A stretch of DNA of 5,759 nucleotides from Butyrivibrio sp. (GTDB lineage Bacteria > Bacillota_A > Clostridia > Lachnospirales > Lachnospiraceae), in contig NZ_JAILQF010000415.1 of assembly GCF_024699075.1 (NCBI RefSeq), forward strand, positions 1 to 5,759, read 5' to 3'. Position numbers and translations under genes: made by a program. Below are positions 5,685 through 5,759 of the stretch, piece after piece. The notes below the pieces were generated by a model. That model did no database searches, was not told the origin of the DNA, and saw only the letters and a list, made by a program, of their open reading frames with translations. Position 1 is the first letter of the stretch. Each line of letters opens with the position of its first letter.

Positions 5685-5719
5685 GGCGCAAGACATCCGG
5701 GGGATGTCTGTTTTGCGCC
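5685..5719. repeat. GC-rich stem-loop with one-sided bulge
   Basis: GGCGCAA (5685-5691) pairs with TTGCGCC (5713-5719) and GACATCC (5692-5698) with GGATGTC (5702-5708) around a GGG loop. A four-base bulge, TGTT, lies on the 3' side. It begins three bases after the previous stem-loop. No T-run follows. A further 5-bp hairpin, GTTTC/GAAAC, lies at 5746-5758 and may continue beyond the window. Confidence 0.65.
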
Positions 5720-5759
5720 GACCGGAGTGGAACGTAGATGTGAGAGTTTCGAAGAAACG

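Noticed and set aside
5410..5691. 93-codon minus-strand ORF
   Set aside because: It runs from the structured tract into the complement of the YD repeats and has no motif; its start lies inside the 5685-5719 stem-loop.
5579..5719. CRISPR array or paired terminators
   Set aside because: The stem-loops differ in sequence, so there are no direct repeats with spacers. None is followed by a T tract on either strand.
5676..5759. Plus-strand frame starting MFEGARHPG and open to the window end
   Set aside because: There is no ribosome site before the ATG, and the frame lies wholly within the stem-loop tract, so openness of 28 codons is not evidence of coding. It would need sequence beyond the window.

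Overview
The window looks like chromosomal DNA of a low-GC Gram-positive bacterium, most likely a Lachnospiraceae member of the Butyrivibrio/Pseudobutyrivibrio type. The grounds are AT-rich genes with purine-rich Shine-Dalgarno sites, LTGC/LTAC lipoproteins with Ser/Thr/Glu linkers, and protein families common in Clostridia. The taxonomic call is an inference from style and has not been checked by a search. All supported genes lie on the + strand.

Positions 1-233: the 3' end of a gene for an SCP2 (sterol carrier protein-2) type lipid-binding domain, a strong rho-independent terminator, then a short promoter/leader region. Positions 234-728: a small uracil/hypoxanthine-DNA glycosylase of the family 6 type, which removes deaminated bases. 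It is followed at once by a perfect intercistronic hairpin and a short imperfect direct repeat.

Positions 788-3451: a complete three-gene ABC-2 type exporter: one ATPase (COG4586-like) and two different six-helix permeases (COG4587-like and COG3694-like). The ATPase and first permease overlap by ATGA and are probably translationally coupled. The second permease follows a 109-nt spacer that can fold into small hairpins. The three products most likely form one heteromeric efflux pump: two ATPase copies with one copy of each permease. The substrate cannot be read from the sequence.

Positions 3452-5568: a 188-bp intergenic region with two exact TATAAT boxes, a perfect 12-bp palindrome between them and a possible 17-codon ORF. 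It leads into two closely spaced, visibly AT-richer genes for secreted lipoproteins. The first has a weakly LprI/DUF1311-like helical domain. The second has about nine YD (RHS-type) repeats behind an acidic linker. They are probably co-transcribed and probably act on the outer face of the membrane; neither function is known.

Positions 5569-5759: no convincing gene, but a run of stem-loops packed end to end. This is the least explained part of the window and may be a dispersed intergenic repeat or a structured RNA. Nothing here amounts to a clearly new system; the lipoprotein pair and the structured tail are the best candidates for follow-up.
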